A stretch of DNA of 64,000 nt. It comes from Dyadobacter tibetensis Y620-1 (lineage in GTDB: Bacteria > Bacteroidota > Bacteroidia > Cytophagales > Spirosomataceae). Numbering within the stretch: position 1 is the stretch's first letter; each line of letters begins with the position of its first letter. The position numbers and the translations under genes were made by a program. Of this stretch, positions 47,078 to 56,936 are shown one piece after another. The stretch lies in assembly GCF_000566685.1 (NCBI RefSeq), contig NZ_AZQN01000002.1:186001-250000 (forward strand), written 5' to 3'. The notes beneath the pieces were generated by a model. It saw only the letters and a list, made by a program, of their open reading frames with translations. It was not told the DNA's origin and did not search any database.

Positions 47078-49840
47078 TTATGCTTCAAAAGCGCGATTAA
47101 TTATTTCTTCTTGCTCCTTAGCATGGATTTTAGAAAATCCTGTAGATGGTGAAGCACTGGACTCCCTGGCAATCACCTGAAGTGGCTCAGGCCCTACATA
47201 CATCCGGAGCATAAAGGTCCAACCTCCCATGTTAAAGGGCTCTTCCTGAACCCAATACATCTTGGCATTCTTATACTGTGCCATATGCGCATCGATCTGC
47301 TTTTGCGGGAAAGGATGCATTTGTTCCAGACGAATAATGGCTATATCATCTCTTTTATCTTCCTGTTGCTTCTGGAATAATTCATAATAAATTTTTCCGG
47401 TACAAAGCAATACCTTGGTGACCTTGGCCGGGTCGGCATAGGAATCTCCTATGGTTTCTTGGAAGCGACCATTCACCAACTCATCTATAGGAGACATACA
47501 TAAGGGATGACGCAACATTGACTTGGGAGACATTACCACCAATGGCTTACGGAATGGGAAATGCAACTGACGACGCATCAGGTGGAAGAAATTGGCAGGT
47601 GTAGTAACGTTGGCAACAATCAGATTGTAGTTCGCACACAGCTGTAAATATCTTTCCGGACGAGCATTGGAGTGCTCCGGCCCCTGCCCCTCATATCCAT
47701 GGGGAAGAAGCATAACCAATCCTGTCCAACGATCCCATTTGGTTTCGCTGGATGTAACAAACTGGTCGATGGTAACCTGCGCACCATTGGCAAAATCACC
47801 AAACTGAGCTTCCCATATAACCAAAGCATTCGGATTGGCCATTGAATAACCAAATTCAAAACCTAGTACGCCATACTCTGAAAGAAGCGAGTTATAGATC
47901 ATAAATCTTCCCTGATCCTCCTGTATATGGCTTAGGCTGTTATAAGCCTCATTGGTCTCCACATCTTTCAATACGGCATGACGATGTGAGAAGGTCCCCC
48001 TCTGCACATCCTGTCCGCTGAGCCTGACAATGTTACCTTCTGTCAGGATGGAGCCGTATGCGAGGAGTTCAGCAGCAGCCCAGTTAACCTGCTTTTTCTT
48101 AAAGATCATCTGTTCGCGATCTTTCAGTAGCTTATCTATCTGCTTAAGTCGATTAAAACCATCGGGAGTCTTAATAAGAGCCTTGCCTATACGCTCCAAT
48201 ACCTCTAAAGGAACACCGGTATCGGGTGACTGTTCGAAGTCTTCGGGTCGGGATTTGCGTAAGGAATGCCATTCCTGCTCCAATTTGGGCAGAGTATAAG
48301 GCAATGCCTTTTGTTTTACCATGTCCAATCTTTCCTGAAGAAGCTGCTTGAATTCCTTGTCCATATTATGGGCAAGCTTCGCGTCTACATCTCCCCGATC
48401 GGCCAATGTTTTTTGATAAATCTCTCTAGGATTTTGATGTCCATCGATCGCTTTATATAAAACTGGTTGGGTAAATTTAGGCTCATCAGCCTCATTATGG
48501 CCATGGCGACGATAGCACACCATGTCAATAAATATATCTTTATTAAATTTCTGACGATATTCTACCGCTAGGCGCATACAGAATACCACAGCCTCAGGAT
48601 CATCACCATTGACGTGCAATACGGGCGCATCAACGATTTTGGCAATATCAGTACAATAAATGCTAGACCGTGCGTCGCTGAAGTCGGTGGTGAAACCGAC
48701 CTGGTTGTTTATTACAAAGTGTATGGTACCGCCTGTATAGTATCCCTTCAACCCAGACATCTGGGTTACTTCATATACTATGCCCTGTCCTGCCACTGCA
48801 GCATCGCCGTGAATCAGAATAGGTAGTACTCTGTCATAATCGCTATCATACATACCGTCGGCCCGAGCACGAACATAGCCTTCCACTACAGGATTTACAG
48901 CCTCCAGGTGCGATGGATTGGGGGCTAACTTCAAATGAACCTTATGCCCGTCGGCAGTGGTGATCTGGCTATCGAAACCCATATGGTATTTCACATCCCC
49001 ATCTCCCCAAACTTGGTCCGGCATATTACCCTCAAATTCATTGAATATCTGACCATAGGTCTTCTGCATGATATTCGCAAGTACGTTGAGACGTCCCCTA
49101 TGAGCCATCCCAATCATCACTTCCACAATACCCATTTTAGCAGCCGTATTGATCATTGCATCCAAAGCTGGTATGGTAGTCTCCCCACCTTCCAGTGAAA
49201 AGCGTTTCTGACCCAGATACTTTGTATGTAAGAAGTTTTCAAAAACTACAGCCTCATTGAGTTTAGAAAGAATATGTTTTTTCTCATCAATGGTAAAATT
49301 CATATCCAGGGCTTCTTTCTCGATCTTCCGGCGCAACCATCCCTTTTGCTCACGATCACGAATATATAAATACTCGAAACCAATATTTTTAGTATAAATA
49401 ATGGTGAGAGAATCTACAATTTCCCGGAGTGTGGCCGGTCGCCCAAACACCTCAATACCCGCCTCAAATACCGTATCCAGGTCGCCTTCGCCAAGATTAA
49501 AATCGGCGATGTCGAGCTGGGGTTTACGATCCTTTCGTTTTTGAATAGGGTTGGTAGTGGCCAATAAGTGCCCCCTAGATCGAAAACCGCGAATGAGATG
49601 GACTACTTCCATTTCCTTTCTGGTTTGCGAAGGATCGCTGGGTTTAGCAATAGTGGCAACACCATTGGAGGTGCCATTCACTGGCGCTGAGCCTGTTGCG
49701 GGATACTTCTGGGAAAACTCGAACCCTTCAAAAAATTTCTGCCAACCTGCATCTACAGAGGCCGGATCTTGCTTATAGGAATTATATAAATTCTCAATGT
49801 AAGCGCCTTCGGAATTTGCTATATACGTGTATTTTTCCAT
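47078..49840 (-). CDS. sucA: 2-oxoglutarate dehydrogenase E1
   Basis: 920 aa from the ATG at 49840 (MEKYTYIANSEGAYIENLYN); TTG and GTG codons just before it are not favoured. It decarboxylates 2-oxoglutarate using thiamine diphosphate. VMIGMAHRGRLNVLANIM, HLEAVNPVVEGYVRA, GDAAVAGQGIVYE, YRRHGHNEADEPKFTQP (ThDP and substrate sites) and YEGQGPEHSNARPERYLQL are classic motifs. A TAACTTTG -7 box lies at 49869-49876 on the minus strand, giving a short leader. sucB follows in the same operon; E3 (lpd) is elsewhere. Confidence 0.97.
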   Translation of the reverse strand: MEKYTYIANSEGAYIENLYNSYKQDPASVDAGWQKFFEGFEFSQKYPATGSAPVNGTSNGVATIAKPSDPSQTRKEMEVVHLIRGFRSRGHLLATTNPIQKRKDRKPQLDIADFNLGEGDLDTVFEAGIEVFGRPATLREIVDSLTIIYTKNIGFEYLYIRDREQKGWLRRKIEKEALDMNFTIDEKKHILSKLNEAVVFENFLHTKYLGQKRFSLEGGETTIPALDAMINTAAKMGIVEVMIGMAHRGRLNVLANIMQKTYGQIFNEFEGNMPDQVWGDGDVKYHMGFDSQITTADGHKVHLKLAPNPSHLEAVNPVVEGYVRARADGMYDSDYDRVLPILIHGDAAVAGQGIVYEVTQMSGLKGYYTGGTIHFVINNQVGFTTDFSDARSSIYCTDIAKIVDAPVLHVNGDDPEAVVFCMRLAVEYRQKFNKDIFIDMVCYRRHGHNEADEPKFTQPVLYKAIDGHQNPREIYQKTLADRGDVDAKLAHNMDKEFKQLLQERLDMVKQKALPYTLPKLEQEWHSLRKSRPEDFEQSPDTGVPLEVLERIGKALIKTPDGFNRLKQIDKLLKDREQMIFKKKQVNWAAAELLAYGSILTEGNIVRLSGQDVQRGTFSHRHAVLKDVETNEAYNSLSHIQEDQGRFMIYNSLLSEYGVLGFEFGYSMANPNALVIWEAQFGDFANGAQVTIDQFVTSSETKWDRWTGLVMLLPHGYEGQGPEHSNARPERYLQLCANYNLIVANVTTPANFFHLMRRQLHFPFRKPLVVMSPKSMLRHPLCMSPIDELVNGRFQETIGDSYADPAKVTKVLLCTGKIYYELFQKQQEDKRDDIAIIRLEQMHPFPQKQIDAHMAQYKNAKMYWVQEEPFNMGGWTFMLRMYVGPEPLQVIARESSASPSTGFSKIHAKEQEEIINRAFEA

Positions 49841-49868
49841 CACCAATGTGATTATTGCTTTTGACCGA

Positions 49869-49876
49869 CAAAGTTA
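49869..49876 (-). promoter_or_regulatory. -7 promoter box of sucAB
   Basis: On the minus strand TAACTTTG matches the Bacteroidota TAnnTTTG box exactly and would start the transcript about 20 nt before the sucA ATG. The -33 box is only weakly matched. Confidence 0.5.
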
Positions 49877-49951
49877 AGAGAGTTATGCTTACAACGAGCA
49901 AAAAATCTCCATTTTACCCAGCTAAAAATGATATTAATTAAAAAACAAAAT

Positions 49952-50851
49952 TTAAAATTTTTGAAAGCCGACTGGCGAAGGTGTAAACTTCAACATCAAC
50001 TCATGTATTCCCTTAGGCCCCTGAGCCGAGATATACTGCTGTTCCGCCTGGCGACTGTTATAATTATAACCTAAGCGTACATTGGGGCCTACCTGAACTT
50101 CTCCAGATATCTGAAAATAATTAACCGCTTCGCTGCTATACGCTGGCTTACCACCCATTCGATACGACAGGCCCAGCCCCACTTTCTGATGAACCCAAAG
50201 TTTGCCTCCCAAATCGACCCGAAAGCTTCTGCTTTTCTCCTGCACCATAAGTACGTAAGGCAATAACAGCAGCTCGTCTCCTAAGTCATAGCTTCCTCCT
50301 ACAGTCATATACAGGGGCCGGCGGTACAAAGCAGCTACGCGTTGCGAACCGAAATTCTGATTGAGTATTTCTGGTTTGGAAAGGCCGAAATATAAATGGT
50401 CAGAGTACAACCAAGCACCCAGTCCAAAACTTCCATAAGCGCGGTTGTTACCTAGGTTACTAACATCTACAATAGGCAAAACATTAATACCTCCTTGACC
50501 TCCCAAAGAAAGCTTCCAGTTGGAGGCCACTGGCATATGGTAAGCTAATGAACCGTAAAATCCTGTGGTTGTAAAATAACTGGTCTGGTCGTTGAGTGCT
50601 TGAAATCCAATTCCCCAACGCCCATTGGCAGTTAGCCCATCAGCAGCGAAAGTTTGGCTGGAAGGAGAGTTCCGGATGGTAAACCATTTTCTTCGAAAAA
50701 TGGCAGTCATATTAAAATCACCTCGTACCCCGGTAAAAGCCGGATTGATGGCCATAGGATTTTGAACATACTGCTCAAACATCACTTCCCTTTGGCCATA
50801 GGTCTCCGTGAGTGATCCTAGTAACAGTATCAAACCTAGTATTTTCTTCAT
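49952..50851 (-). CDS. PorP/SprF-family type IX secretion membrane protein
   Basis: 299 aa from the ATG at 50851, which opens the signal peptide MKKILGLILLLGSLTETYG; an upstream ATG is rejected because it would bury that signal. The start of the mature part (QREVMFEQYVQNPMAINPAF, TGVRGDFNMTAIFRRKW) is the PorP/SprF signature, and the rest forms an outer-membrane barrel (GWGIGFQALNDQT-like and GFYGSLAYHMP blocks). Members partner with specific large T9SS-secreted proteins such as the SprB adhesin. It lies 75 nt after the 1070-aa envelope protein on the same strand. Confidence 0.93.
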   Translation of the reverse strand: MKKILGLILLLGSLTETYGQREVMFEQYVQNPMAINPAFTGVRGDFNMTAIFRRKWFTIRNSPSSQTFAADGLTANGRWGIGFQALNDQTSYFTTTGFYGSLAYHMPVASNWKLSLGGQGGINVLPIVDVSNLGNNRAYGSFGLGAWLYSDHLYFGLSKPEILNQNFGSQRVAALYRRPLYMTVGGSYDLGDELLLLPYVLMVQEKSRSFRVDLGGKLWVHQKVGLGLSYRMGGKPAYSSEAVNYFQISGEVQVGPNVRLGYNYNSRQAEQQYISAQGPKGIHELMLKFTPSPVGFQKF

Positions 50852-50925
50852 AAATGGTGTTAATCCAATCTGCATCAATAATGGTGACGAGCAAAGTAAA
50901 GCCCCTCCCTACCTATTTTTCTGAT

Positions 50926-53900
50926 TTAAAAGTCGTATCCTAGGGTTACATAAGGAATTGGCTTATTGGTATACCCATTATCTACGCCCCAGGCATAGTC
51001 AAGTTTTACATAAAAACCGAACAAGGTAGAGCGTACGCCTACTCCATATCCCATGAGGTAAGGATTATTAAAATCGGTAACTGTTACTCTGAACGGATCT
51101 CCATCTACTCCGATCACCTTAGTATTTAAATTATTATCCTCACTAAATGGACCTTTTCCTGTCCAGGCTGTTCCAATATCCCCGAAGCCTACCACCTGGA
51201 AGTTCCGTAAAAAACTAGAGGTAATGGAACCTCTGTAAAGATATTTAACAAGTGGAATTCGAAGCTCCGCATTTAACAGCATATAACTAGATCCTGAGAG
51301 TCTATTAAGGTTAAAGCCTCGAAGATTAGTAGCAAAATCGGCAAAGAATATATCGCGGTTATCAATGGTGGGGCCAAAATTTAAGGGATCATCCGTGGCG
51401 CGGGAGTCCTGACGGTTAGAAATCCAGTTCTCCATCCCTCCTAATATATTTTGCTTAGGCGACTTCCCCCCCGAGTGGCTGGCAGCAGCCCGGATAGCGA
51501 AGATAATCTCCCGGTGGATTTTCTGGTAATGACGAAAATCCAAACTGACACGGTTAAAACTCTCATTGCTATTGCTAAGACCCAGATGATTGTCATAACG
51601 TATTTTGAATCTGGTACCTTCCAGCATATTTACCCCACGAACCTTTGTATTATCAAATACGTATTCACTTCTTACCCCACCATAGCTGGATGCCAAATCA
51701 GGATTAGCAAGAATATATACATCTATCATCCTCGTCGAAGAAAACATCGGCGACACGGTGAGCCGACTCGAAGTACTAAATGGATAGGAAAGAGAAAACA
51801 TTACCTGATTGAATTTATACTTCTGAGGATAGTTTTCTGTGGCCAGATTTAAGCTTTTACGATCGACCCTGATTCCAAAATCGATACGGTTGGTATTATT
51901 CCAATATTCGGCGAAGAGATCTAAATTCTTAAAGGTTGAATTCACAAACAAGCCTGCTTTGATCACATGATTTTCCAAAAGATCATTCATCACGATGTTC
52001 TGAGCATATCCAAATCCTCGTATGGGATCTATACGCCAGTCAGAACCAGCATTATTATTTATAAATAGTCCTTTATACGGATAGGGGCCCTTAATTGCGA
52101 TATTTTCACGTACAGGGCGCTTTCGTGATACACCAGAAGGAGCACTGGCAAAGGTTCCCCGTCTGGCACGACTTTCGAAGGTCTTGAGTACATCCTCATC
52201 AAATTCATAATGATCGGTATCTACTTCACCTTCGCGCAGTACCAGTCGCTGTTCGACAGGATTATTAACCTTCGTGCTATCTGTCGTTACCGTCTCGGAC
52301 CCATCGGGCTGCCCGGCAGGGTTGTTTTTTGGTTCATTCAAAGAGGGTGCCGTGACGGTAGCATTCAGGTTGAAGTTATTTTGGTACCCCATCTGATAAT
52401 GACCATCCTCCAGATAAGTATAAGCCAGAGCGCCGCTCCCCTCTGAAATTAAATCGGCTGCCCGGAGGCTAAAGATATAGTTGGTCAGCTGCGAAGAATT
52501 CCCTGAAGATCGTTCGATGCGGAAAAGATTGTTTATTCCTTTTTCATTGGAAAGATAGATCACTTTGTTATCATCAGCATAAACTGGCAACATTTTAGCC
52601 TGACCTTTCCCCTGTAATAAGAGGGGGATAGACTCAGACCGTGGCGAACCATCATGTTCAAATATAGAAAGATAGGGTGTGATCATTTTGTAGTCACCCT
52701 TCCCTACTACCAATGTGTCTGTGGGGCGGTTACTCGAAAAGACGATCTTTCTTGTCGATCCTGCCACGAAGCGAGGAGATACATCATCAAAAATATCGTT
52801 GGTAAGCGGTAAGGCAGAAGCCCGGGCAACACTTATAAGGAATACGTCATTTTGCCCACCTTTATCGGCACTCACAGCTAACATGGTTCCATCTTCGGAA
52901 ATATCCATATCATTGACCTGATCGAGGCCCCTAATATTTCTTTTCAGCTTTACCCTAATCTTTCTGGTCCCTATATTTTCATAGATATAAAGATTGTTTC
53001 GATCGCTTTCGTACGCCAAAATAGCTAATAAATTCTTCTTCGTCCAGCCAATTAAAGGAGCTTTTGTTTTAGTTGCCCCTCCAGTCTGATCCACTTTTCC
53101 CTGGCGAATTATCTTTTTATTTCCCGATACATTATCAACTATACTTACACGATAGCGGCCATTCTTGATCTCGCTAATGGCCGTCCATTTATTATCCATG
53201 GAAATCTGTACCTGGTCCTGATGGTCTATGGCACCAAAGTCATTTAACTTGATAGTCAGGGATTGTGCTGGCCTTATATAACTCTGTTCAGCCAGCTTAT
53301 TACGGTCGACGTAATATGCCTTCCAGTCTCTTAAAAATCTATTATAAGAGGGAGAGCCCAATGTACTGGAAATGCTCGATTGCTCGTTGCGAATAATTCT
53401 GGTAAGATTTAAAATATCCGAAATCTTATCCTTCCCATATTGCTCCGCCACATAGTTCCATATGGAGTGACCAATCAAACGAGCATCATTACCTTCCAGA
53501 AGGGTCGGCTTTCGCACTTTTCTGTTAAGGAAGAAATCTCGCATATAATCGTTAAGCTCCGGAGACCAACCTTCTGCGATGTATGCAGCAGTCCCAGACA
53601 TAAACCACTCCGGAACGGAGAGTAATAGGGAATTCTGAAGGGCTTCTCTCATATTGCCCCCATAAAGCATATCGTAGACAAACAGCAGACTAATGTCATT
53701 GACGAGTTTCTTTTTAAACCCGCCCTGATCGCCGGTATAAGCGATCTCGATTCTTGATTGAGCCAAGTCTAGTTTCTGATCTTCCAGATTGTCAATATTA
53801 GTCAAGCCCATATTGCTTTGTTCCAGCTCGGCGGGGGAGTTGTACAGGAATATTTTCACCCGGTTGTAAGGAGTCCAACCCAGCAAGTCGGTAATTCGGT

Positions 53901-54138
53901 CAAACTCACTTTCCGCGTGCTGCGCTGTCAATTTAGCAAGTGCCGTCCCACCTTGATGATGATAGATTTCAAAATTAGTCGTCCTGAAAATTTTCCAGTT
54001 AAACTTTTTGTATTGAATTCGGTTTTTACCAAAAGTTTCCTGAGAAGGGTATCTCTGTGCCGAAAGGTTTGAAAAGGCACCAATCAGGAGGCTGAGGGAG
54101 ATCAGGAAGATCCGCTTGTATATAGATTTTATCCGCAT
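50926..54138 (-). CDS. Peptidase-MA-like / TolB-type propeller / Omp85-like fusion protein
   Basis: 1070 aa, signal peptide 1-27 (ending NLSA). Residues about 45-290 resemble a gluzincin-type (peptidase MA) domain (VKIFLYNSPAEL, SVPEWFMSGTAAYIAEGWSP), but the HExxH zinc motif and the usual downstream Glu (EG) are missing (SGT here). About 300-590 is a TolB/PD40-like propeller (ISEDGTMLAVSADKGGQNDV, RKIVFSSNRPTD). The C-terminal about 370 residues look like an Omp85/surface-antigen barrel (LLNAELRIPLVKYLYRG, VVGFGDIGTAWTG, YGVGVRSTLFGFYVKLDYAW, ending VTLGYDF). It is an outer-membrane protein of unknown role. Its position beside a PorP/SprF gene suggests a secretion or surface-assembly function (inference). 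Confidence 0.85.
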   Translation of the reverse strand: MRIKSIYKRIFLISLSLLIGAFSNLSAQRYPSQETFGKNRIQYKKFNWKIFRTTNFEIYHHQGGTALAKLTAQHAESEFDRITDLLGWTPYNRVKIFLYNSPAELEQSNMGLTNIDNLEDQKLDLAQSRIEIAYTGDQGGFKKKLVNDISLLFVYDMLYGGNMREALQNSLLLSVPEWFMSGTAAYIAEGWSPELNDYMRDFFLNRKVRKPTLLEGNDARLIGHSIWNYVAEQYGKDKISDILNLTRIIRNEQSSISSTLGSPSYNRFLRDWKAYYVDRNKLAEQSYIRPAQSLTIKLNDFGAIDHQDQVQISMDNKWTAISEIKNGRYRVSIVDNVSGNKKIIRQGKVDQTGGATKTKAPLIGWTKKNLLAILAYESDRNNLYIYENIGTRKIRVKLKRNIRGLDQVNDMDISEDGTMLAVSADKGGQNDVFLISVARASALPLTNDIFDDVSPRFVAGSTRKIVFSSNRPTDTLVVGKGDYKMITPYLSIFEHDGSPRSESIPLLLQGKGQAKMLPVYADDNKVIYLSNEKGINNLFRIERSSGNSSQLTNYIFSLRAADLISEGSGALAYTYLEDGHYQMGYQNNFNLNATVTAPSLNEPKNNPAGQPDGSETVTTDSTKVNNPVEQRLVLREGEVDTDHYEFDEDVLKTFESRARRGTFASAPSGVSRKRPVRENIAIKGPYPYKGLFINNNAGSDWRIDPIRGFGYAQNIVMNDLLENHVIKAGLFVNSTFKNLDLFAEYWNNTNRIDFGIRVDRKSLNLATENYPQKYKFNQVMFSLSYPFSTSSRLTVSPMFSSTRMIDVYILANPDLASSYGGVRSEYVFDNTKVRGVNMLEGTRFKIRYDNHLGLSNSNESFNRVSLDFRHYQKIHREIIFAIRAAASHSGGKSPKQNILGGMENWISNRQDSRATDDPLNFGPTIDNRDIFFADFATNLRGFNLNRLSGSSYMLLNAELRIPLVKYLYRGSITSSFLRNFQVVGFGDIGTAWTGKGPFSEDNNLNTKVIGVDGDPFRVTVTDFNNPYLMGYGVGVRSTLFGFYVKLDYAWGVDNGYTNKPIPYVTLGYDF

Positions 54139-54155
54139 AATTTAATGGTCAGTCT

Positions 54156-55232
54156 TCAACGGAAATATAACGAAAAATACCTTTTAATATTCACTAATGG
54201 GTTCAATTCTTTGCCATATTCGAGGTGTTCTACGAAATTATTAGCAAAATATGGGGCTAAGGTCACCCCTTTTGTACCCAATCCGTTAAAAATACCCAGC
54301 TGTGGCAATTCTGGATGCATCCCTACGAGCGGTCTGCGATCTCGAACCGAAGGCCGAATTCCTGCTTTTTGATTGACGGTCTGGAATGGAGCCGTAAAAA
54401 TTGGTCGAATTTTATCTTCCAGCTCCTTACGGGCCTCCATGGTAGTTTCCCAGTTCAACGGATCCCAGGAATAGGTAGCCCCTACTTTTAGCCTATGACG
54501 GTCGAGCGGCAGGAAGAATATTCCTTGATTAATTAAATAAGGCTTGATATTTTGCTCCGTTTCAATCTCCAAAATTTCCCCTTTTACGGGGGTAAAGGGT
54601 AGCCAATTGAAATAATCATTTTCCATAGCCAGGGCTCCTTGGCACAGAATGGCCTTCCTAAAACTAAGGCCCTTCCATGATACTCCACTTTCATTGAAAG
54701 CCAGGTCCTGTACCTGAAAACATTCATCGCGAAAGAGCCCCTGCTCTTGCCAGAACCTGCGGGATGCTTCCAGAAAAACGGGCAGGTCCACCCATCCCGA
54801 GTGAATGATAGGAAGTCCTCCATAGGGCGCGTGAATGTAAGGAAGCAGGGTGGCGGTATCCATCGAAGGGCCAATATAGGGGGCAATATGCGGCTCCGCA
54901 GACTGAGCCATATATGCGTTTTGTTCCTCCAAAGAACGGTAAGGTCTTACAAAAGACATGGAATGGTGGAATGAGGCACTTAATCTGTCTTCGAGCCTTT
55001 TGTAAAAGTTTTGTGCAACAGGAAATAACTCATCAGCCATCCAGGTTCTTACAAGTTTTCTCCCTGTTAACGGATTGAATATTCCCGCCGCTACCATTGA
55101 AGATGAGGGAAGAGAAGGATCGTCAAGGACCAATACACGATGGCCCCTTTCCATCAGATTCCAGGCTAGCACACTTCCACCAACCCCCTGACCGACTATC
55201 AGGTAGTCGAAATCATATTTATTTTCAGACAT
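54156..55232 (-). CDS. FAD-dependent amino-acid-oxidase-type (DAO) oxidoreductase
   Basis: 358 aa from the ATG at 55232, 1 nt after the cmk stop; the longer frame that begins inside cmk is rejected. FDYLIVGQGVGGSVLAWNLM (about residues 8-27) is the FAD-binding start. SSMVAAGIFNPLTGRKLVRT, FTPVKGEILEIETEQN and IRPSVRDRRPLVGMHPELPQ with NGLGTKGVTLAPYFAN are DAO-family blocks. It resembles glycine oxidase/ThiO-like or tRNA-modification oxidases (MnmC C-terminal part). The substrate is not decidable by eye. It is translationally coupled with cmk. Confidence 0.88.
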   Translation of the reverse strand: MSENKYDFDYLIVGQGVGGSVLAWNLMERGHRVLVLDDPSLPSSSMVAAGIFNPLTGRKLVRTWMADELFPVAQNFYKRLEDRLSASFHHSMSFVRPYRSLEEQNAYMAQSAEPHIAPYIGPSMDTATLLPYIHAPYGGLPIIHSGWVDLPVFLEASRRFWQEQGLFRDECFQVQDLAFNESGVSWKGLSFRKAILCQGALAMENDYFNWLPFTPVKGEILEIETEQNIKPYLINQGIFFLPLDRHRLKVGATYSWDPLNWETTMEARKELEDKIRPIFTAPFQTVNQKAGIRPSVRDRRPLVGMHPELPQLGIFNGLGTKGVTLAPYFANNFVEHLEYGKELNPLVNIKRYFSLYFR

Positions 55233-55233
55233 T

Positions 55234-55944
55234 TTACCCTTCACCAAAGTTTCGCTTACGAAGTGTAAGACCAATCTGTTCATCTGCCAGTCGCACTACC
55301 ATGTCCACTTGTTCATCCAAAGTCATCAGTGAATTGTCAATATAAACAGCATCCTCGGCCTGTTTCAAGGGGCTTTCCGCTCTGGTGGTATCCACCTCGT
55401 CGCGGTATCTTAAATTTTCAAGTATTTTCTCTATGCCTACCAGCTCTCCTTTTTCCATAAGTTCCAACTGCCGTCGTTGTGCTCGGATAGTAGGGTCAGC
55501 TGTCATAAATATTTTCAGCTCTGCCTGAGGAAATACCACGGTGCCTATATCGCGGCCATCCATTACTATACCCTTTTGTTTGCCCATACGCTGTTGTTGA
55601 GCAACCAGGGCATGACGAACGGAAGCCACTGCACTCACCTCACTGACCTTATCAGAAATATACATCTTCCGAATTTCTTCTTCTACATTCAGACCATTCA
55701 GATAAGTGTGATTTTTTCCTGACTCGCCATGGAGCCTAAAAGTGATATGAATATTACCCAGGGCAGATTCCACTTCCTTAGGATTGGAAACGGAAATGTG
55801 GTTCTGGATAAAATAAAGAGTGACGGCCCGATACATCGAACCGGTATCGATATAGGGATAATTTAGTTGTTTGGCCACTAATTTGGCCGTTGTGCTTTTG
55901 CCACAGCTAGAATAGCCATCGATGGCAACAATTATTTTGGGCAT
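55234..55944 (-). CDS. cmk: Cytidylate kinase
   Basis: 236 aa. It phosphorylates CMP and dCMP with ATP. IIVAIDGYSSCGKSTTAKLV (P-loop, about residues 3-22), YIDTGSMYRAVTLYFI, MDGRDIGTVVFPQAELKIFM and RRQLELMEKGE with RYRDEVDTTRAESPLKQAED are the signature blocks. It is the first gene of a two-gene unit with the DAO oxidase. Confidence 0.97.
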   Translation of the reverse strand: MPKIIVAIDGYSSCGKSTTAKLVAKQLNYPYIDTGSMYRAVTLYFIQNHISVSNPKEVESALGNIHITFRLHGESGKNHTYLNGLNVEEEIRKMYISDKVSEVSAVASVRHALVAQQQRMGKQKGIVMDGRDIGTVVFPQAELKIFMTADPTIRAQRRQLELMEKGELVGIEKILENLRYRDEVDTTRAESPLKQAEDAVYIDNSLMTLDEQVDMVVRLADEQIGLTLRKRNFGEG

Positions 55945-56299
55945 ATAGAACTTGCGTTAAATAGGATATTGGAACAGGGTGCAGACCTACTCTTTTAGGG
56001 GGCATCCTCTACCCTGCAACCCAGTACATGCCCTCACCATTAGTAGATAGGGGTATAAAAGGCGTACCAATTCGTACTTACATCGTGATTTAAAAATCGA
56101 AATTATGTAAATATAGCGGAATTTATAAGGCATTCTTCAACAAAATTCCATAATGCCGCTATGCGCCTATTCCATATAACGTTTCATTCGGTAGCTACCT
56201 TTGCTAGAAATCAAAGGTATAGTTCGACCATTAAAATTTTCTGGATGAATGAGTTAATAGTAAGACCGTCTCTCTAAGAATGACGATTAAACAAAGAAA
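55945..56299. other. Intergenic with interleaved inverted repeats
   Basis: About 355 nt upstream of cmk and downstream of lutC. Three inverted pairs share one 50-nt stretch (56113-56162): ATAGCGG/CCGCTAT (56113-56119 with 56156-56162), GGAATTT/AAATTCC (56118-56124 with 56143-56149) and GGCATT/AATGCC (56129-56134 with 56152-56157). They overlap, so they cannot all form at once. They may act as a terminator for lutC or a switch in the cmk leader. Confidence 0.4.
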
Positions 56300-56890
56300 T
56301 CATTGATCCTCTAAGAGATATACCACCAGGCTGCGTGCGCCATGTGCTCCTATAACCAGAGACTGCTCAATATCGGCGGTTTTAGACGGACCAGCAATGA
56401 AACATCCCCACCCCGATGTATCTGTCAATTTTTGATAGGCCTCATGCATATTGCCTACCAGGGAAGATGCTGGAATAACCAATGCCAGGTTTTGCGTGAT
56501 AAAGGGTAACACACGGTGCGAAAGATGATCATCAGATATCCATATGGCACCATTTTCCGCTACTCCAAATTCTGCTTTCAAAACGGCAAGTTCTAAGGTC
56601 TCCAACTCGTGTGGGTCGTTAACAGTCAAGCTGAAATCAGCCCAAGGCATGAGGGCATCTATGGTAGTAGCCCTATTAGTGACACCTTGATATCGATCGG
56701 TTACCTGAGCCAACAAGGCCCCTATATTTTTGACAGGTACTACTTCGGTGTACACCGCTGCCAGCATTTCAGTGAAGGTCTCCTGAAGATTGGCAAATTC
56801 ATTAGGAAAAGTGGAAACTTCAGGCAAAGAGGTCTCCTCCGGTTTATTTATTTTAATCCGTTCTAAGATCTTTTCTCTAGCATTCATCAC
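56300..56890 (-). CDS. lutC: Lactate utilisation protein C (LUD domain)
   Basis: 196 aa, one LUD domain. AREKILERIKINKP (start), EFGVAENGAIWISDDHLSHR, VLPFITQNLALVIPASSLVG and GWGCFIAGPSKTADIEQSL, GAHGARSLVVYLLEDQ are its core. With LutA and LutB it forms the iron-sulfur L-lactate oxidase complex that makes pyruvate. It lies 46 nt after lutB, at the end of the operon. Confidence 0.93.
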   Translation of the reverse strand: MMNAREKILERIKINKPEETSLPEVSTFPNEFANLQETFTEMLAAVYTEVVPVKNIGALLAQVTDRYQGVTNRATTIDALMPWADFSLTVNDPHELETLELAVLKAEFGVAENGAIWISDDHLSHRVLPFITQNLALVIPASSLVGNMHEAYQKLTDTSGWGCFIAGPSKTADIEQSLVIGAHGARSLVVYLLEDQ

Positions 56891-56936
56891 ATATTTGGTT
56901 TAGCATATCTATTTCTTTAAGCTCGCAATGCCTAGC

